From Bacteroidales bacterium (GTDB lineage Bacteria > Bacteroidota > Bacteroidia > Bacteroidales > UBA932), in contig JAFSXX010000039.1 of assembly GCA_017443845.1 (NCBI GenBank), positions 1-45,785 of the forward strand: a stretch of DNA of 45,785 nt. The letters run 5' to 3'. The position numbers and the translations under genes are program-made. Positions 15,512 to 26,200 of this stretch are shown piece after piece (positions within the stretch are counted from its first letter, which is position 1; every line of letters starts with the position of its first letter). The notes beneath the pieces were generated by a model. The model saw only the letters and a list, made by a program, of their open reading frames with translations. It did no database searches and had not been told where the DNA came from.

Positions 15512-15679
15512 ATGAAAAAACAACTGACAGGCAAATACGCGGCGCCTGAAGTCTGCGTAAAAAACATCAGCACGGAGCGCTTTATAGCAGCCTCCGGCGG
15601 AACGGAGCCTTCCGGCTCGATTCCCGGCAAGTTCGACAAGAGCTTCGACTGGAGTGATTTCGAAAACTTCAAATTCTAG
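15512..15679 (+). CDS. Small 55-residue protein upstream of the fimbrillin-like lipoprotein
   Basis: The ORF encodes 55 residues starting MKKQLTGKYAAPEVCVKNIS and ending DFENFKF, with an FIAASGGTEPSGSIPG middle. Short proteins of this build (K-Y-x-x-P start, an x-A-A-S-G-G turn, an acidic-aromatic end) are common before surface lipoprotein genes in Bacteroidales; their role is not known to me. It has a promoter at 15457, and its stop overlaps the AGGAGG of the next gene, so it is probably translated and coupled to it. It has no hydrophobic stretch that would make a signal peptide. It is too short to assign by fold. Confidence 0.6.
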   Translation: MKKQLTGKYAAPEVCVKNISTERFIAASGGTEPSGSIPGKFDKSFDWSDFENFKF

Positions 15680-15691
15680 GAGGACCGCTCT

Positions 15692-18082
15692 ATGAAGAAG
15701 ATTTTACTTTCCCTTGCAGTCATTGCAATGGCAGCGGGCTGCTCTTTGGTAGATGAGGGTGGAGTACCCTCCGGCAAGAACATTATCCGCGTGACCTCCG
15801 ACGAGGGCACCAGGACGGAGATCGTTACCGACGACGATGTCAACTTCCGCCACAATTGGGTTGAGGGAGATGCCATCGCCCTGTTCGACGCGAAGGATAT
15901 CTTGAAGTACGAGCTGGTAGGAGAGGGAGGCAGCACTGTCGCTGACTTCGCCGGTGAGGCTCCTGTAAAGCAGAAAGCTCCCTACTATGCGTTCTATCCC
16001 TACAAGGACAACATCGACATCTACAACGATGCGACGAACCAGTCGAAGTTCCTGTACAACTTCCCCAACGAAGTGGAGTATGACGGCGGCGTGATGGCCG
16101 GCAGCAACGTTATGATCGGCTTCTCGGACGAGAAGAACCTTTCGATGAAGAACGCCTGCGCCTATATCCGCGTAAGCCTCTCTGCACAGGATCTGAGTTT
16201 CCTGGATGAGATCGAGATCATCGCCAACGGCGGAGAACTCATCGCGGGTCCCCACCTTGTGGGTATCGACCCTGACGGAGTTCCCTTCACCGAGCCTTGC
16301 TACGATAAGGAACCCGGCACCACCGGCGCCGGCAGTGAGCGTAGCTATCTCTCGAATGTCCTGAAGGTCAAATTCCCTGAGACGAAGTTCATCTTTGCCA
16401 ACAGTTCGGTATTCTACATTCCCGTTCCCGCCGTCGATCTGAGCGAAGGCCTATCGTTCAACCTCTACGGCAACTTCTCGGGCGATGCTGAGATCAACCT
16501 GACCAGTTCCACCGCGACCCTCGAGCGCAACAACGTGCTCGTTATGCCCGACTACCGCATCACCATCAACTATGCCCTGCTGACCGACGGCGAGCACTTC
16601 AATGTGGCCCTCAAGAAGATGGTCAACGATACCGTCACCCTTACCGGTACTATCGACAATATCATCAAGAAAATCACCTTCAAGGTGAATGAGGAACTCG
16701 AAGGTCTCGAAGGAACCGACGTCAGCGCATTCGGTGACGGCAGTATCATCGCTACCCTCGAAGAGGGCAATGAGATTGTCGTCCACGCGGCTAACCCCGA
16801 TATCAGGACCAATGCCGATGCAAGCTATATGTATTCCAGGATGCAGGCTCTCGAGACCGTCGAAGGATGGGGTCTCGTCGATACCAAGATGAGTACCACT
16901 ATGCGCAATATGTTTTGGAATGCCCGTGTGCTCAAGGATATCGATCTTTCTCATATGGACACCAGAAACAATACTAATATGTGGTCGATGTTCTGCAATA
17001 TGTTTGAATTCGATGATACCCATTTTGAGCAGGTCAAGAAATGGAATACCGAGAACCTCGTTTATCTTACATACGCTTTTGCCGGAACGAAGATAACCGC
17101 AGCCGACCTCTCTTGCTGGGATCTTTCGAGTCTCTACAATATGAATTATTGCTTCCAGAATTGTGACCAGCTCACCGATATCGACTGGAGTGGCTACAGT
17201 TTCCCCAGTTTGAAGTACATGTACTATACCTTCGATCAGTGTGACAAACTCAAGACCGCAAATATCAGCGGTATGAATCTTCCTGTTGCTACGGATATCA
17301 GCTATATGTTCAACAAATGTACGGCTCTTGAGACCGCAGATGCAAGCAATATGAATATTCCCAAGGTTGAGGATATATCAAGATTCTTCTATGGCTGTAC
17401 CAGCCTGAAGAGTGCATCTCTGGCAAATTGCAAGGCAGGAAGCATTAAGGAAATGCGCTCCATATTTTATAATGATGCCGCTCTGGAGACTGCTGATATG
17501 ACTAACCTTGATGTTTCGACAGCCACGAATATCAACTATCTGTTCTATCACTGCACTTCAATCAAGCACATCGATCTGAGTACTTGGGACTTCTCAAGTT
17601 GGAGTACAACGATCACTGTATCGAGCGCAAGGCCGCAATCCATCGGTTATATCTTCACCGGCTGCACCGCTCTCGAATCGATAGATATGTCGAAACCCGG
17701 TTGGGACTTCGGTGATGTTACCGGTATGTATCAGTGGCTTGATGCATGCCCCTCCCTCAAAGAATGGAAGCTCGGAAAGGATTGCACGATGGAAAAGATC
17801 ACATACCACAGCTATTCCTGGAGGAATCTGGCTACATCAGCTACGACATCGGACCCTCTCAAGTTCTATTGCTCGGCTGCTGCGGCACAGAGTATGCTCA
17901 GGGCTGCTAATTCCGGCAACCTGCGTACCTGGCTGAAGGACGGTACTTTCCGTTTCTACTCCATCAACAATGAGTCTGTCGCTCTGAAGGTCTTCTATGA
18001 CGGAACGGAGACGACCGATGTCACTGTAGCGAACAATGCCGAAAAACGTGCAAAGATCACCGTTACCGATCCTGCTCTGTAA
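15692..18082 (+). CDS. Surface lipoprotein: fimbrillin-like amino part and BspA/DUF285-type leucine-rich repeats
   Basis: This 796-residue protein has a lipoprotein signal with lipobox M-A-A-G-C17. The first ~300 residues resemble the fimbrillin family: FRHNWVEGDAIALFD, YYAFYPYKD, then beta-rich sequence. From about residue 406 to 694 there are roughly nine or ten repeats of about 24 residues of the pattern MF-x-x-C-x-x-L-x-x-I/A-D-x-S-x-x-D. This is the DUF285/BspA type of leucine-rich repeat found on surface proteins. Such repeats usually mediate binding to host or bacterial partners; the ligand here is unknown. A strong ribosome site AGGAGG (15678-15683) lies 8 bases before the ATG. The gene ends at a strong terminator, separating it from the SusC operon. 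Confidence 0.85.
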   Translation: MKKILLSLAVIAMAAGCSLVDEGGVPSGKNIIRVTSDEGTRTEIVTDDDVNFRHNWVEGDAIALFDAKDILKYELVGEGGSTVADFAGEAPVKQKAPYYAFYPYKDNIDIYNDATNQSKFLYNFPNEVEYDGGVMAGSNVMIGFSDEKNLSMKNACAYIRVSLSAQDLSFLDEIEIIANGGELIAGPHLVGIDPDGVPFTEPCYDKEPGTTGAGSERSYLSNVLKVKFPETKFIFANSSVFYIPVPAVDLSEGLSFNLYGNFSGDAEINLTSSTATLERNNVLVMPDYRITINYALLTDGEHFNVALKKMVNDTVTLTGTIDNIIKKITFKVNEELEGLEGTDVSAFGDGSIIATLEEGNEIVVHAANPDIRTNADASYMYSRMQALETVEGWGLVDTKMSTTMRNMFWNARVLKDIDLSHMDTRNNTNMWSMFCNMFEFDDTHFEQVKKWNTENLVYLTYAFAGTKITAADLSCWDLSSLYNMNYCFQNCDQLTDIDWSGYSFPSLKYMYYTFDQCDKLKTANISGMNLPVATDISYMFNKCTALETADASNMNIPKVEDISRFFYGCTSLKSASLANCKAGSIKEMRSIFYNDAALETADMTNLDVSTATNINYLFYHCTSIKHIDLSTWDFSSWSTTITVSSARPQSIGYIFTGCTALESIDMSKPGWDFGDVTGMYQWLDACPSLKEWKLGKDCTMEKITYHSYSWRNLATSATTSDPLKFYCSAAAAQSMLRAANSGNLRTWLKDGTFRFYSINNESVALKVFYDGTETTDVTVANNAEKRAKITVTDPAL

Positions 18083-18108
18083 TAGTTCAGACTGTCAATG
18101 ATTGACTG

Positions 18109-18139
18109 GCGCCCGCCTCTCCGGCGGGCGCTTTTTTTT
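18109..18139 (+). terminator. Strong intrinsic terminator
   Basis: GCGCCCGCC and GGCGGGCGC form a perfect 9-bp stem over a 5-base loop, followed by eight T residues. It ends the lipoprotein transcript. Confidence 0.95.
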
Positions 18140-18195
18140 GTCATCCGGGATCCGTTTTTTTGTGGCTTGGTAAGTGTTTTATGCGATTTTTTTAG

Positions 18196-18203
18196 TATAT
18201 TTG
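18196..18203 (+). promoter_or_regulatory. Promoter element TATATTTG of the SusC/SusD operon
   Basis: A perfect -7 match 85 bases before the susC ATG, after a T-rich tract. The expected -33 TTTG is not at the usual distance. No ECF-sigma or hybrid two-component gene is adjacent. Confidence 0.5.
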
Positions 18204-18288
18204 CATAATTATCGTGTATTATCCGCAACTGTCCATACTCACGATAAGACACTATTTAGGCAACTATAACAACAACTTTAACTATAGT

Positions 18289-21200
18289 ATGATCAAACTA
18301 ACCTACAATTCAAGGACGAAGGCTGGTTTCGGTAAGAAACTTTTACTTTCCGTTCTTCTGGTTTGCGTCGCCATCACAGGCTTCGCCCAGGGCGGAAAGG
18401 TTAAGATTACCGGTACCGTTACTGACGAAATGGGAGAGCCTTTCCCGTTCGTCGATGTCTTCGTGACGAACACGACCCTTGGTACGGTGACAGATGCCAA
18501 GGGACATTACGAGTTGACGGTCGATCCTTCGGCAAGTTTGACCTTTAACTTCCTCGGCTACGAGACCCGCGAGGTCAACGTAGGCAAGAAGACGGTCATC
18601 GATGTCAAGATGCGTCCGGCGACGAGCATGATTGAGGAGACAGTGGTCGTGGCATTCGGCGAACAGCGCAAGGCTGCGATCTCATCTTCGATTTCGACGG
18701 TCAAGGCCGACGAGATCGTGAAGTCTCCGGTGTCCAACATCTCGAATGCGGTGGCAGGCCGTATCCCCGGTCTGGTATCCATGCAGGCCTCCGGTCAGCC
18801 TGGTGCCGACGAGTCGACCCTCTACATCCGCGGTGCGGGTACCTGGAACAACGCTGAGCCTCTGTACGTCATCGACGGTGTGGAGCGCAACCAGGCGCAG
18901 TTCCTCCGTATCGACCCTACCGAGATCGAGTCGTTCTCCATCCTCAAGGATGCTGCTGCGACCGCGGTTTACGGATCGAAGGGTGCGAACGGTGTCGTGC
19001 TGGTCACCACCAAGCGAGGCGACGAAGGACGTCCGAAAGTCACCTTCAACTCCTCCATCACCCTGAACCAACCTACCCGTGTCCCTACCTACCTGAACTC
19101 TTACGAGAGCCTCAAACTTTACAACGAGGCCTTGATGAACGATGGGAACGAGCCCCTCTATTCAGATGCGGATCTCGAGCACTACCGCATCCAGGACGAC
19201 CCCCTGAGGTATCCTGATACAGACTGGTACGCACTGATGATGAAGAAATTCTCCACCCAGGAGAACTTCTCCCTCAGTGTCCGCGGCGGTACCAAGACCG
19301 TGAAGTACTATGTTTCCGGTACCTATATGTATCAGGATGGTCAGCTGAAGACCGAGCAGGGACGAATCTACGACCCTAAGTTCGGCTACCAGCGTATGAC
19401 CCTGCGTTCCAATGTTGACGTGCTTGTGACCAAAGCCCTCACTATTTCAATGGATATGAGCGCCGGTATCACAGACCGTGCCCAGCCGTACAGCAACACT
19501 GCGGTTTTCACCAACATGAACCGTATCCCTTCGTGGATAATGCCTCCGTACTATACTGATGCAGACGGCAACCGTCTCTACGCAGGTACGACAGACTTCC
19601 CCGATGCGAACCCTATGTACATGCTTGCGACAAAGGGTACCTATCGTCCCAAGAACAATACCATCAACACTTCCATCAGACTGTCGTATGATTTCAGCCA
19701 GTGGGTCAAGGGCCTCTCGGCTTCCGTCCGCGGAGCGTACGACTCCAACTTCGGTAACTATGGTCAGTGGACCGAGACCCAGTCTACCTATATGCTGATC
19801 TCGCAGCCCGGCCGTACCGAGCGTTTCACCTCCTTCCTCGAGCCTGTATTCTATGCTACCTCCTCCGGTTCGATCTCTTCTACCAGAAAGATTTACGGTG
19901 AGGGTCGCCTCAACTACAAGTTCCAGGTAGGCGGACACAACGTCTCCTTCTCCGGAGTGGCCAACCTCTCCGACTACCGCAGCGGTTCTGCAGTGCCTTA
20001 TAAGAGCGTCAGCTTCATCGGAATAGCCAACTATTCCTTCAAGAACCGCTACTTCATCGAGGCTAACGCAGCATACCGTGGATCGGAGAACTTCGCACCC
20101 TATCACCGTTTCGGTCTCTTCCCTTCGGTGTCTGTAGCGTGGAACGTCCACAACGAGAACTTTATCAAGGACAACGCCGACTACATCAACAACCTGAAGA
20201 TCCGTGCATCCTACGGTATTACCGGTAACGACTACGCGAACACCCGATTCATCTACAAGGAAGGTAAGTGGACAACCGGTACTACCTCTTATGCCCAGTT
20301 CGGTATCAACGGCGGTACATCTCTCGGTTACTCGACCGAGCCTGTGATCGCCAACCCTCTGGCTACCTGGGAGAAAGCTCATCAGACCAATATCGGTGTC
20401 GATATCGCAGTGCTCAAGAACAAGTTCAGCCTCTCGGTCGACCGCTTCTTCGAGAACCGTACCGATATCCTCATGACTCCTAACTCCATCCCCGGTGTCA
20501 TTGGTATCGGCTTTGCTGATATGAACATCGGTAAGACCAAGAAGGACGGTTGGGAGTTCGATTTTGCATATCGCCAGAAGCTCAGCAAGAATCTTGACTT
20601 CTATCTGAAGGCCAACTATACCTATATTCATAATGAGGTTATCTATAAGGACGAGCCCGACGATATGCTCGCTTGGCAGAAGGAAGAGGGCCGCGCAATC
20701 GGCCAGCAGTATGGCTATGTGGTGATCGGCTACTTCCGCGACAAGGAAGAAATCGCCAACTCGCCTGTACAGGAGGTCGGCAGCAAGCCCATCCCCGGCG
20801 ACTTCAAGTATCTGGATTACAATGCGGACGGCGTTGTCAATACGTATGACCGCGTAGCTATCGGATACCCTACCATCCCCGCTATCGTTTACGGTTTCTC
20901 CGGCGGTGTCAACTACAAGCGCTGGTCTCTCGACTGGCACTTCCACGGTGCAGCCCACAGCAGTGTGTTCATCTCGAACTATTTGATGTATGAGTTCTAC
21001 AACCGTGGACGCGTCCAGGATATCCACCTGGGCAGATGGACTCCCGAGACTGCGGATGTCGCAACATATCCCGCACTCCACATCGGAGCAACCAGCCAGA
21101 ACCACGTACGTAATACCTTCTTCCAGAAGAACAACCCTTACCTGCGTCTGAAGAATGTCGAGGTTGCTTACAATATGACCTTCAAGAAGACTTCAGCCGT

Positions 21201-21348
21201 CAAGGGCCTTCGCGTTTATCTGAGCGGTGTCAACCTCTTCACCTGGGACACCCTCCACGTGGTTGACCCCGAGACCCCTACCGGATCGACCGGTGCAATC
21301 TATCCCCAGACCCGCGGTATCAGCCTCGGTCTTAATATGCAATTCTAA
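18289..21348 (+). CDS. SusC-like TonB-dependent outer-membrane transporter (first of two)
   Basis: This 1019-residue protein has a signal peptide ending VAITGFAQG. A carboxypeptidase-regulatory-like domain follows (VKITGTVTDEMGEPFPFVDV), then a TonB-box region (MIEETVVVAFGEQRK) and the plug with the SusC hallmark (LYIRGAGTWNNAEPLYVIDG, then IESFSILKDAAATAVYGSKG). The carboxyl beta-barrel ends ISLGLNMQF. SusC proteins import glycans or peptides with a SusD lid, powered by TonB. The start ATG 18289 is chosen because MIKLTYNSRTKAGFGKKLLL leads directly to the signal peptide; an earlier in-frame start at 18214 adds unlikely residues. The gene is followed after 14 bases by SusD. Confidence 0.95.
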   Translation: MIKLTYNSRTKAGFGKKLLLSVLLVCVAITGFAQGGKVKITGTVTDEMGEPFPFVDVFVTNTTLGTVTDAKGHYELTVDPSASLTFNFLGYETREVNVGKKTVIDVKMRPATSMIEETVVVAFGEQRKAAISSSISTVKADEIVKSPVSNISNAVAGRIPGLVSMQASGQPGADESTLYIRGAGTWNNAEPLYVIDGVERNQAQFLRIDPTEIESFSILKDAAATAVYGSKGANGVVLVTTKRGDEGRPKVTFNSSITLNQPTRVPTYLNSYESLKLYNEALMNDGNEPLYSDADLEHYRIQDDPLRYPDTDWYALMMKKFSTQENFSLSVRGGTKTVKYYVSGTYMYQDGQLKTEQGRIYDPKFGYQRMTLRSNVDVLVTKALTISMDMSAGITDRAQPYSNTAVFTNMNRIPSWIMPPYYTDADGNRLYAGTTDFPDANPMYMLATKGTYRPKNNTINTSIRLSYDFSQWVKGLSASVRGAYDSNFGNYGQWTETQSTYMLISQPGRTERFTSFLEPVFYATSSGSISSTRKIYGEGRLNYKFQVGGHNVSFSGVANLSDYRSGSAVPYKSVSFIGIANYSFKNRYFIEANAAYRGSENFAPYHRFGLFPSVSVAWNVHNENFIKDNADYINNLKIRASYGITGNDYANTRFIYKEGKWTTGTTSYAQFGINGGTSLGYSTEPVIANPLATWEKAHQTNIGVDIAVLKNKFSLSVDRFFENRTDILMTPNSIPGVIGIGFADMNIGKTKKDGWEFDFAYRQKLSKNLDFYLKANYTYIHNEVIYKDEPDDMLAWQKEEGRAIGQQYGYVVIGYFRDKEEIANSPVQEVGSKPIPGDFKYLDYNADGVVNTYDRVAIGYPTIPAIVYGFSGGVNYKRWSLDWHFHGAAHSSVFISNYLMYEFYNRGRVQDIHLGRWTPETADVATYPALHIGATSQNHVRNTFFQKNNPYLRLKNVEVAYNMTFKKTSAVKGLRVYLSGVNLFTWDTLHVVDPETPTGSTGAIYPQTRGISLGLNMQF

Positions 21349-21362
21349 AGGAGGAAAGTAAT

Positions 21363-23189
21363 ATGAAGAAATTTTTCTGCTTTATCGCACTGAGCGCCGC
21401 TTTCGTTGCCGGCGTGTTCTCCGTATCCTCCTGCAAGGAGTTCCTCGACGAGGCTCCGAACGCGGACCAGTCCAAAGAGTACATCTTCGAAGACTATCTG
21501 CGTGCACAGAGGTATTTGGATATGCTCTACTATTATATGCTCCCTACCTGGGTGGGCGACGGCAAGTTCAACGATTACCACGGAATGCTTGAGTCGGCTA
21601 CCGATATGTCTGAGTACACAGCAGACTACGGCGCTACCAACAAGGCATTCAATGTCGGTAACTGGTATCACGCCAGTGCTTCCTTCGAAGTGAAGGAGAT
21701 ATGGTACCGCTGCTATCGCCAGATCCGCAGGGCCTGGATGTTCCTTGAGAATGTGAACAACTTCCAGAATGAGCCTAAGGACCGCAAGACCTTGATGCAG
21801 GGCGAGTGCCACTTTATGCTGGCATACTACTATTTCGAACTCTATCGCCGTTATGGTGGAGTTCCCATTGTCGACAAGGTGCTCACTCTCGAGGATAATT
21901 ACAAGATTCCCCGCTCCAGCGAGTCTGAGGTTATGGCTTATATCCTCAAGGAGCTTGATACGGCGGAGTCACTTGTTCCCGACCAGTGGGACCAGGCTGA
22001 TTTCGGCCGCGTAACCAAGGCTTGGTGCAAGGCTATGCGTTCAAGGGCCACCCTTTACGCAGCGAGCCCCCTGCACAACCCTTCGGGAGACGTTGAAAAA
22101 TGGAAGCAGGCAGCGGCAGCGGCAAAGGATTGCCTCGACTACTGCGAGAGTACCGGCTATCATTCGCTTTATCCCGACTACCAGAACATCTTTATGCGTT
22201 TCACCCCCGACAAGGTTTCCGAAATTATCGTTTACAAGATCGGAGGCGCAAACCGTTATACCTTCAACAGCTCGATGATCAACTACGAGCAGGCTACTCC
22301 CGGTGAGGACTACTGGGGATATGCAAGCAACTCCCCCAGCCAGAACCTTGTTGACCGCTATCCTGTCATCAAGTTCGACGAGGCAGGCAATGCGATCGGC
22401 ACCGAGGACTTCGACTGGAGCAATGCAAGCCAGGTAGCCAATATGTACGAGAATCGCGACCCCCGTTTCTACTGGACCGTTCTCTTCAACGGCCGTATGT
22501 GGTACAAGCGCGACATCCAGACCTGGCGCGACGGTAACGTTTACGGTATGGACCGTGACCCGAAGAACCAGCTTTTCTCCAAGACCGGTTACTATCTCCG
22601 TAAGTTCTGGCCTCGCGAGTGCAAGGACAAGAACCTCCCCGGAAGTTCGAATATCTTCGGCTTCTATATCCGTCTCGGCGAGATTTATATGAACTATGCC
22701 GAGGCGATGAACGAGGCCTATGGTCCCGACAACGGAAATGGTGGTATGACCGCTATCGAAGCTGTCAACAAGCTCCGCGCACGTCTTGTCTGCCCTCCCG
22801 ACGATAAGATCGGCGGAAACTCCGACCCTTATTATTATATTAAGGTGGAACGTCAGGAGAACCCTCTCTTCCCTGTGCTTCCTGAAGGAATGCCCGGTCT
22901 CCCTACCGGTATGAGCCAGGATGTCGCACGTGAGAAGATCCACAACGAAAGGGTCATCGAATTCGCTTTCGAGGATCAGTATTTCTATGATATTCTCCGT
23001 TGGAAGGAGGGTGACAAGCACATCGGCACCACCATCTACGGCAATGATGTCGTCAAGAGCGGCGATACCTATACCTACAACAGGGTAGCCCTCGAGACCC
23101 GTCCTTTCGATGCGAATCGTATGTATCTGTACCCCATCCCTCAGGAGGAGGTCTATAACCTTGGTGTTGAACAGAATCCCGGATGGTAA
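21363..23189 (+). CDS. SusD-like lipoprotein (partner of the first SusC)
   Basis: This 608-residue SusD/RagB-family protein has the lipobox S-V-S-S-C24 followed by KEFLDEAPNAD. It carries the TPR-like helices (GECHFMLAYYYFELYRRYGG), the LYAASPLHNPSG segment and a carboxyl end with EERVIEFAFEDQ-like features (NERVIEFAFEDQYFYDILRW). It sits on the cell surface and closes over its SusC. A strong ribosome site, AGGAGG, follows the susC stop directly, which suggests coupling. Substrate unknown. Confidence 0.95.
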   Translation: MKKFFCFIALSAAFVAGVFSVSSCKEFLDEAPNADQSKEYIFEDYLRAQRYLDMLYYYMLPTWVGDGKFNDYHGMLESATDMSEYTADYGATNKAFNVGNWYHASASFEVKEIWYRCYRQIRRAWMFLENVNNFQNEPKDRKTLMQGECHFMLAYYYFELYRRYGGVPIVDKVLTLEDNYKIPRSSESEVMAYILKELDTAESLVPDQWDQADFGRVTKAWCKAMRSRATLYAASPLHNPSGDVEKWKQAAAAAKDCLDYCESTGYHSLYPDYQNIFMRFTPDKVSEIIVYKIGGANRYTFNSSMINYEQATPGEDYWGYASNSPSQNLVDRYPVIKFDEAGNAIGTEDFDWSNASQVANMYENRDPRFYWTVLFNGRMWYKRDIQTWRDGNVYGMDRDPKNQLFSKTGYYLRKFWPRECKDKNLPGSSNIFGFYIRLGEIYMNYAEAMNEAYGPDNGNGGMTAIEAVNKLRARLVCPPDDKIGGNSDPYYYIKVERQENPLFPVLPEGMPGLPTGMSQDVAREKIHNERVIEFAFEDQYFYDILRWKEGDKHIGTTIYGNDVVKSGDTYTYNRVALETRPFDANRMYLYPIPQEEVYNLGVEQNPGW

Positions 23190-23202
23190 AAGGAAACGAG
23201 CT

Positions 23203-26200
23203 ATGAAACACAGACTTTACATATTCATCACATTGTGCCTTGCTTTGATGGTCGCATCTCCGTCGATGGAGGCCCAGAGCAAGAAAAACCAGCCGAAGGA
23301 CTTCACGGTCTATGGTAATGTAAAGAGCGAAAAAGGAATTCCCCTGATGGGCGTCGAAATTACCGTCCAGGACTCTTTTATCAATGCCATATCCGATGAG
23401 AACGGTGACTTCAACATCACAATTCCCACTATCGGAAGCGTGCTGGTATTCTATACCCAGTATTACAAGGAGACAACCCAGACGGTAACCTCGTCTGACT
23501 ATCTCCAGATCATAATGTACGAGGCTGAGGCCGGACAGGGAGCCCGCGATGTCGTGAACATGCCTTATTGGACTACCCAGAAACGTAATGTCACAGCTTC
23601 CCTGAATACCATTACCTGGGAGGATTTCGACAAGGCAAAGGTAACTGACCTCGGCAATGCCCTTCAGGGCCGTGTCCTCGGTATGACCGCCCGCCTGCTC
23701 GCCGGCAACCCCGGATACGAGTCGACCACTTATCTGGTCCGCGGCAACCGTACCCTCAACGGAAACGGAACCACCAACAGCCTTGACCTCTATTGCTCGA
23801 CCGATCCTCTGATCATCGTGGATGGATTCGAGCGTGAGTTCGGTGACCTTGACCCTCACGAGATCGAGTCCTTCAGCGTCCTTCGCGATGCTGCTGCTAC
23901 TTCGATCTACGGTAACCGAGGCGCCAACGGTGTCATCCTTGTCAACACCAGGCGTGGCGAGACCAACAAGCGCACCATCGACTTCAACTACTACGAAGGT
24001 GTGGCCCAGGCGGTCACAATGCCTGACTATGTTGACTCTTATACCTATGCGCAGTGGTTTAACGAGGCCCGTATCAATGACGGTCTTGCTCCGACTTATA
24101 CTCAGGAGGATCTCGACCACTACAAGAACGGCGACAGCCCCCTTACCCATCCGAACACCAACTTCTACAAGGAGATCACCAACAAGTTCGCTCCCCAGCG
24201 CCGCGCTTCCATCTCGATGCGAGGTGGAAACCAGGTTGCGCGTTACTTCGTCCTCTTCGGTTATTCGTATGCGGAGAGCCTTTTCAAGACCGACTTGAAT
24301 CCCGATTACAAGACCACTTACAACCAGACGAAGTACAATTTCCGTTCGAACCTCGACGTGAACATTACAAAGTGGCTGACTCTCGACGTCCAGTTCGCAA
24401 ACCGCGTGATCGAGAAACATCATCCCACTATGTCCACTTCTGATGTGATGGTTTCCGCGCATAACCCTGCCAATTCGTACCCCATCTCCTTCTACGGTAT
24501 CGACCCTGACTTGAATAAAGAGATATTCATGCTTGGCGGTGACTCTCTCGGCTCATACCAGAACAACCCTATCGGAATCCTGAACTTTGGAGGTTACACC
24601 GAAAGAACGTACCGTTATTATCAGACAGGCGGTCACTTCCGTGCAGACCTCTCGCAGTTTGGCCTCAAGGGCCTTTCGGTCGAGATAGGCGGCGATTTCG
24701 ACGGTTACAATTACTACAATGTCGAGAAGAGTCAGACATTCAAGGTGTGGAAGTATTCCCAGGGCGTCGATGGAGAGGATATCTATCAGTCTTATAAGAC
24801 TCCTACATCCCTTTCTACTGCTACCGGTTACAATATCCAGAGATACTGGGGACTCGATGGCAAGATTACCTATACCAATACCTGGGGTGATCACGCCTTC
24901 ACTGCAATGGCTCTCTACACCCAGCAGCGTACCGAGCTCAAGCAGAACAACCAGCCTGACCGTCGTTACCAGAACTTCGCCGGCTGGGTCAACTATTCAT
25001 TCAAGAACCGTTACTATATTGATCTTACCGGCAGTTATTCCGGTACTGACAAGTTCTACTATACCAAGCACAGGCGCGACTTCTATCCTTCAGTCGGCCT
25101 TGCCTGGATTGTTTCGTCCGAGCCTTGGATGAAGAACCTCGACTGGCTCAATTACTTGAAGATCCGCGGTTCGTGGGGTATTTCCGGAGAGAACGAGTAC
25201 CAGTTCGTCGATATCAACGACAACGAGGAGCGCTATCCTGCACGCGAGAGGTATTGGACACACGGCAGCTCCCAGTTGAGGTTTGGTACCGCGATGACGG
25301 CTTATACCACCATCACCGAGGGTCGCGCACCCAACTATGATGTCACGATCGAGAAGGGTTCAATGTTCAATATAGCTCTCGAATTGGCAGCTTTCCGCCA
25401 CCGCCTGAATTTCGAGGTGGACTTCTGGAAGGAGCACAGGTATGACGCCTATACCGCTTCCGTCGGTCTGTATCCCAAGGTTCACGGTGCTCTCGACAGC
25501 CGTATGGCCATCACCAACGACGGTATTGTCAACAGTCAGGGCATCGAGGTCGAACTCAGTTGGGCTGATAAGGTAGGAGACTTCTCCTACGCTCTCCTCG
25601 GCCAGTTCGCATACAATGATGCCAAGATCATTGAGGCCGGCGAGCCTTACCGCGAGTACGACAACCTCTGGAATACCGGAAACCGTCCCCGTATGGACTA
25701 CGGACTCGTATGCCTCGGTCTCTTCAAGGACTGGGAAGAAATCGCCAACAGCCCCCGCCAGACATTCGGAAGCTACAAGCCCGGTGACCTCAAGTATGCC
25801 GACCTGAACGACGACGGTATAGTTGACGCTGACGACCGAACCGCTATCGGTCTTGGCCGCGACCCCCGTATGCAGTTCAATTTCAACTTCAATGTTCAGT
25901 ACAAGAATGTAAGTCTGGACGTACTCTTCCAAGGTACCAGCGCAATGTCCAACTGGCTCTCCAACGATGCCCAGAGGGCGTTCTACAACAACGGTACAGC
26001 CCAGTACTGGATGGAAAACCGTTTCCACTATGACGAGAACGGCAACAGCAACTGGGAGACTGCAGATTATCCCATCTTCAGTACCAATGACGCAGCCAAC
26101 AACAAAGAGTGCTCCACCTTCTGGATGAAGGATGCCACTTATCTCCGCCTCAAGAACGTAGAGCTTGCTTACCACATTCCTTCCAAGTGGCTTAAGAATG

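Noticed and set aside
19447-21105. Long minus-strand frame of 552 codons
   Set aside because: It lies fully inside susC with its strong family motifs; it is a shadow caused by codon bias. The same holds for long antisense frames in the cbi, SusD and pepT genes.
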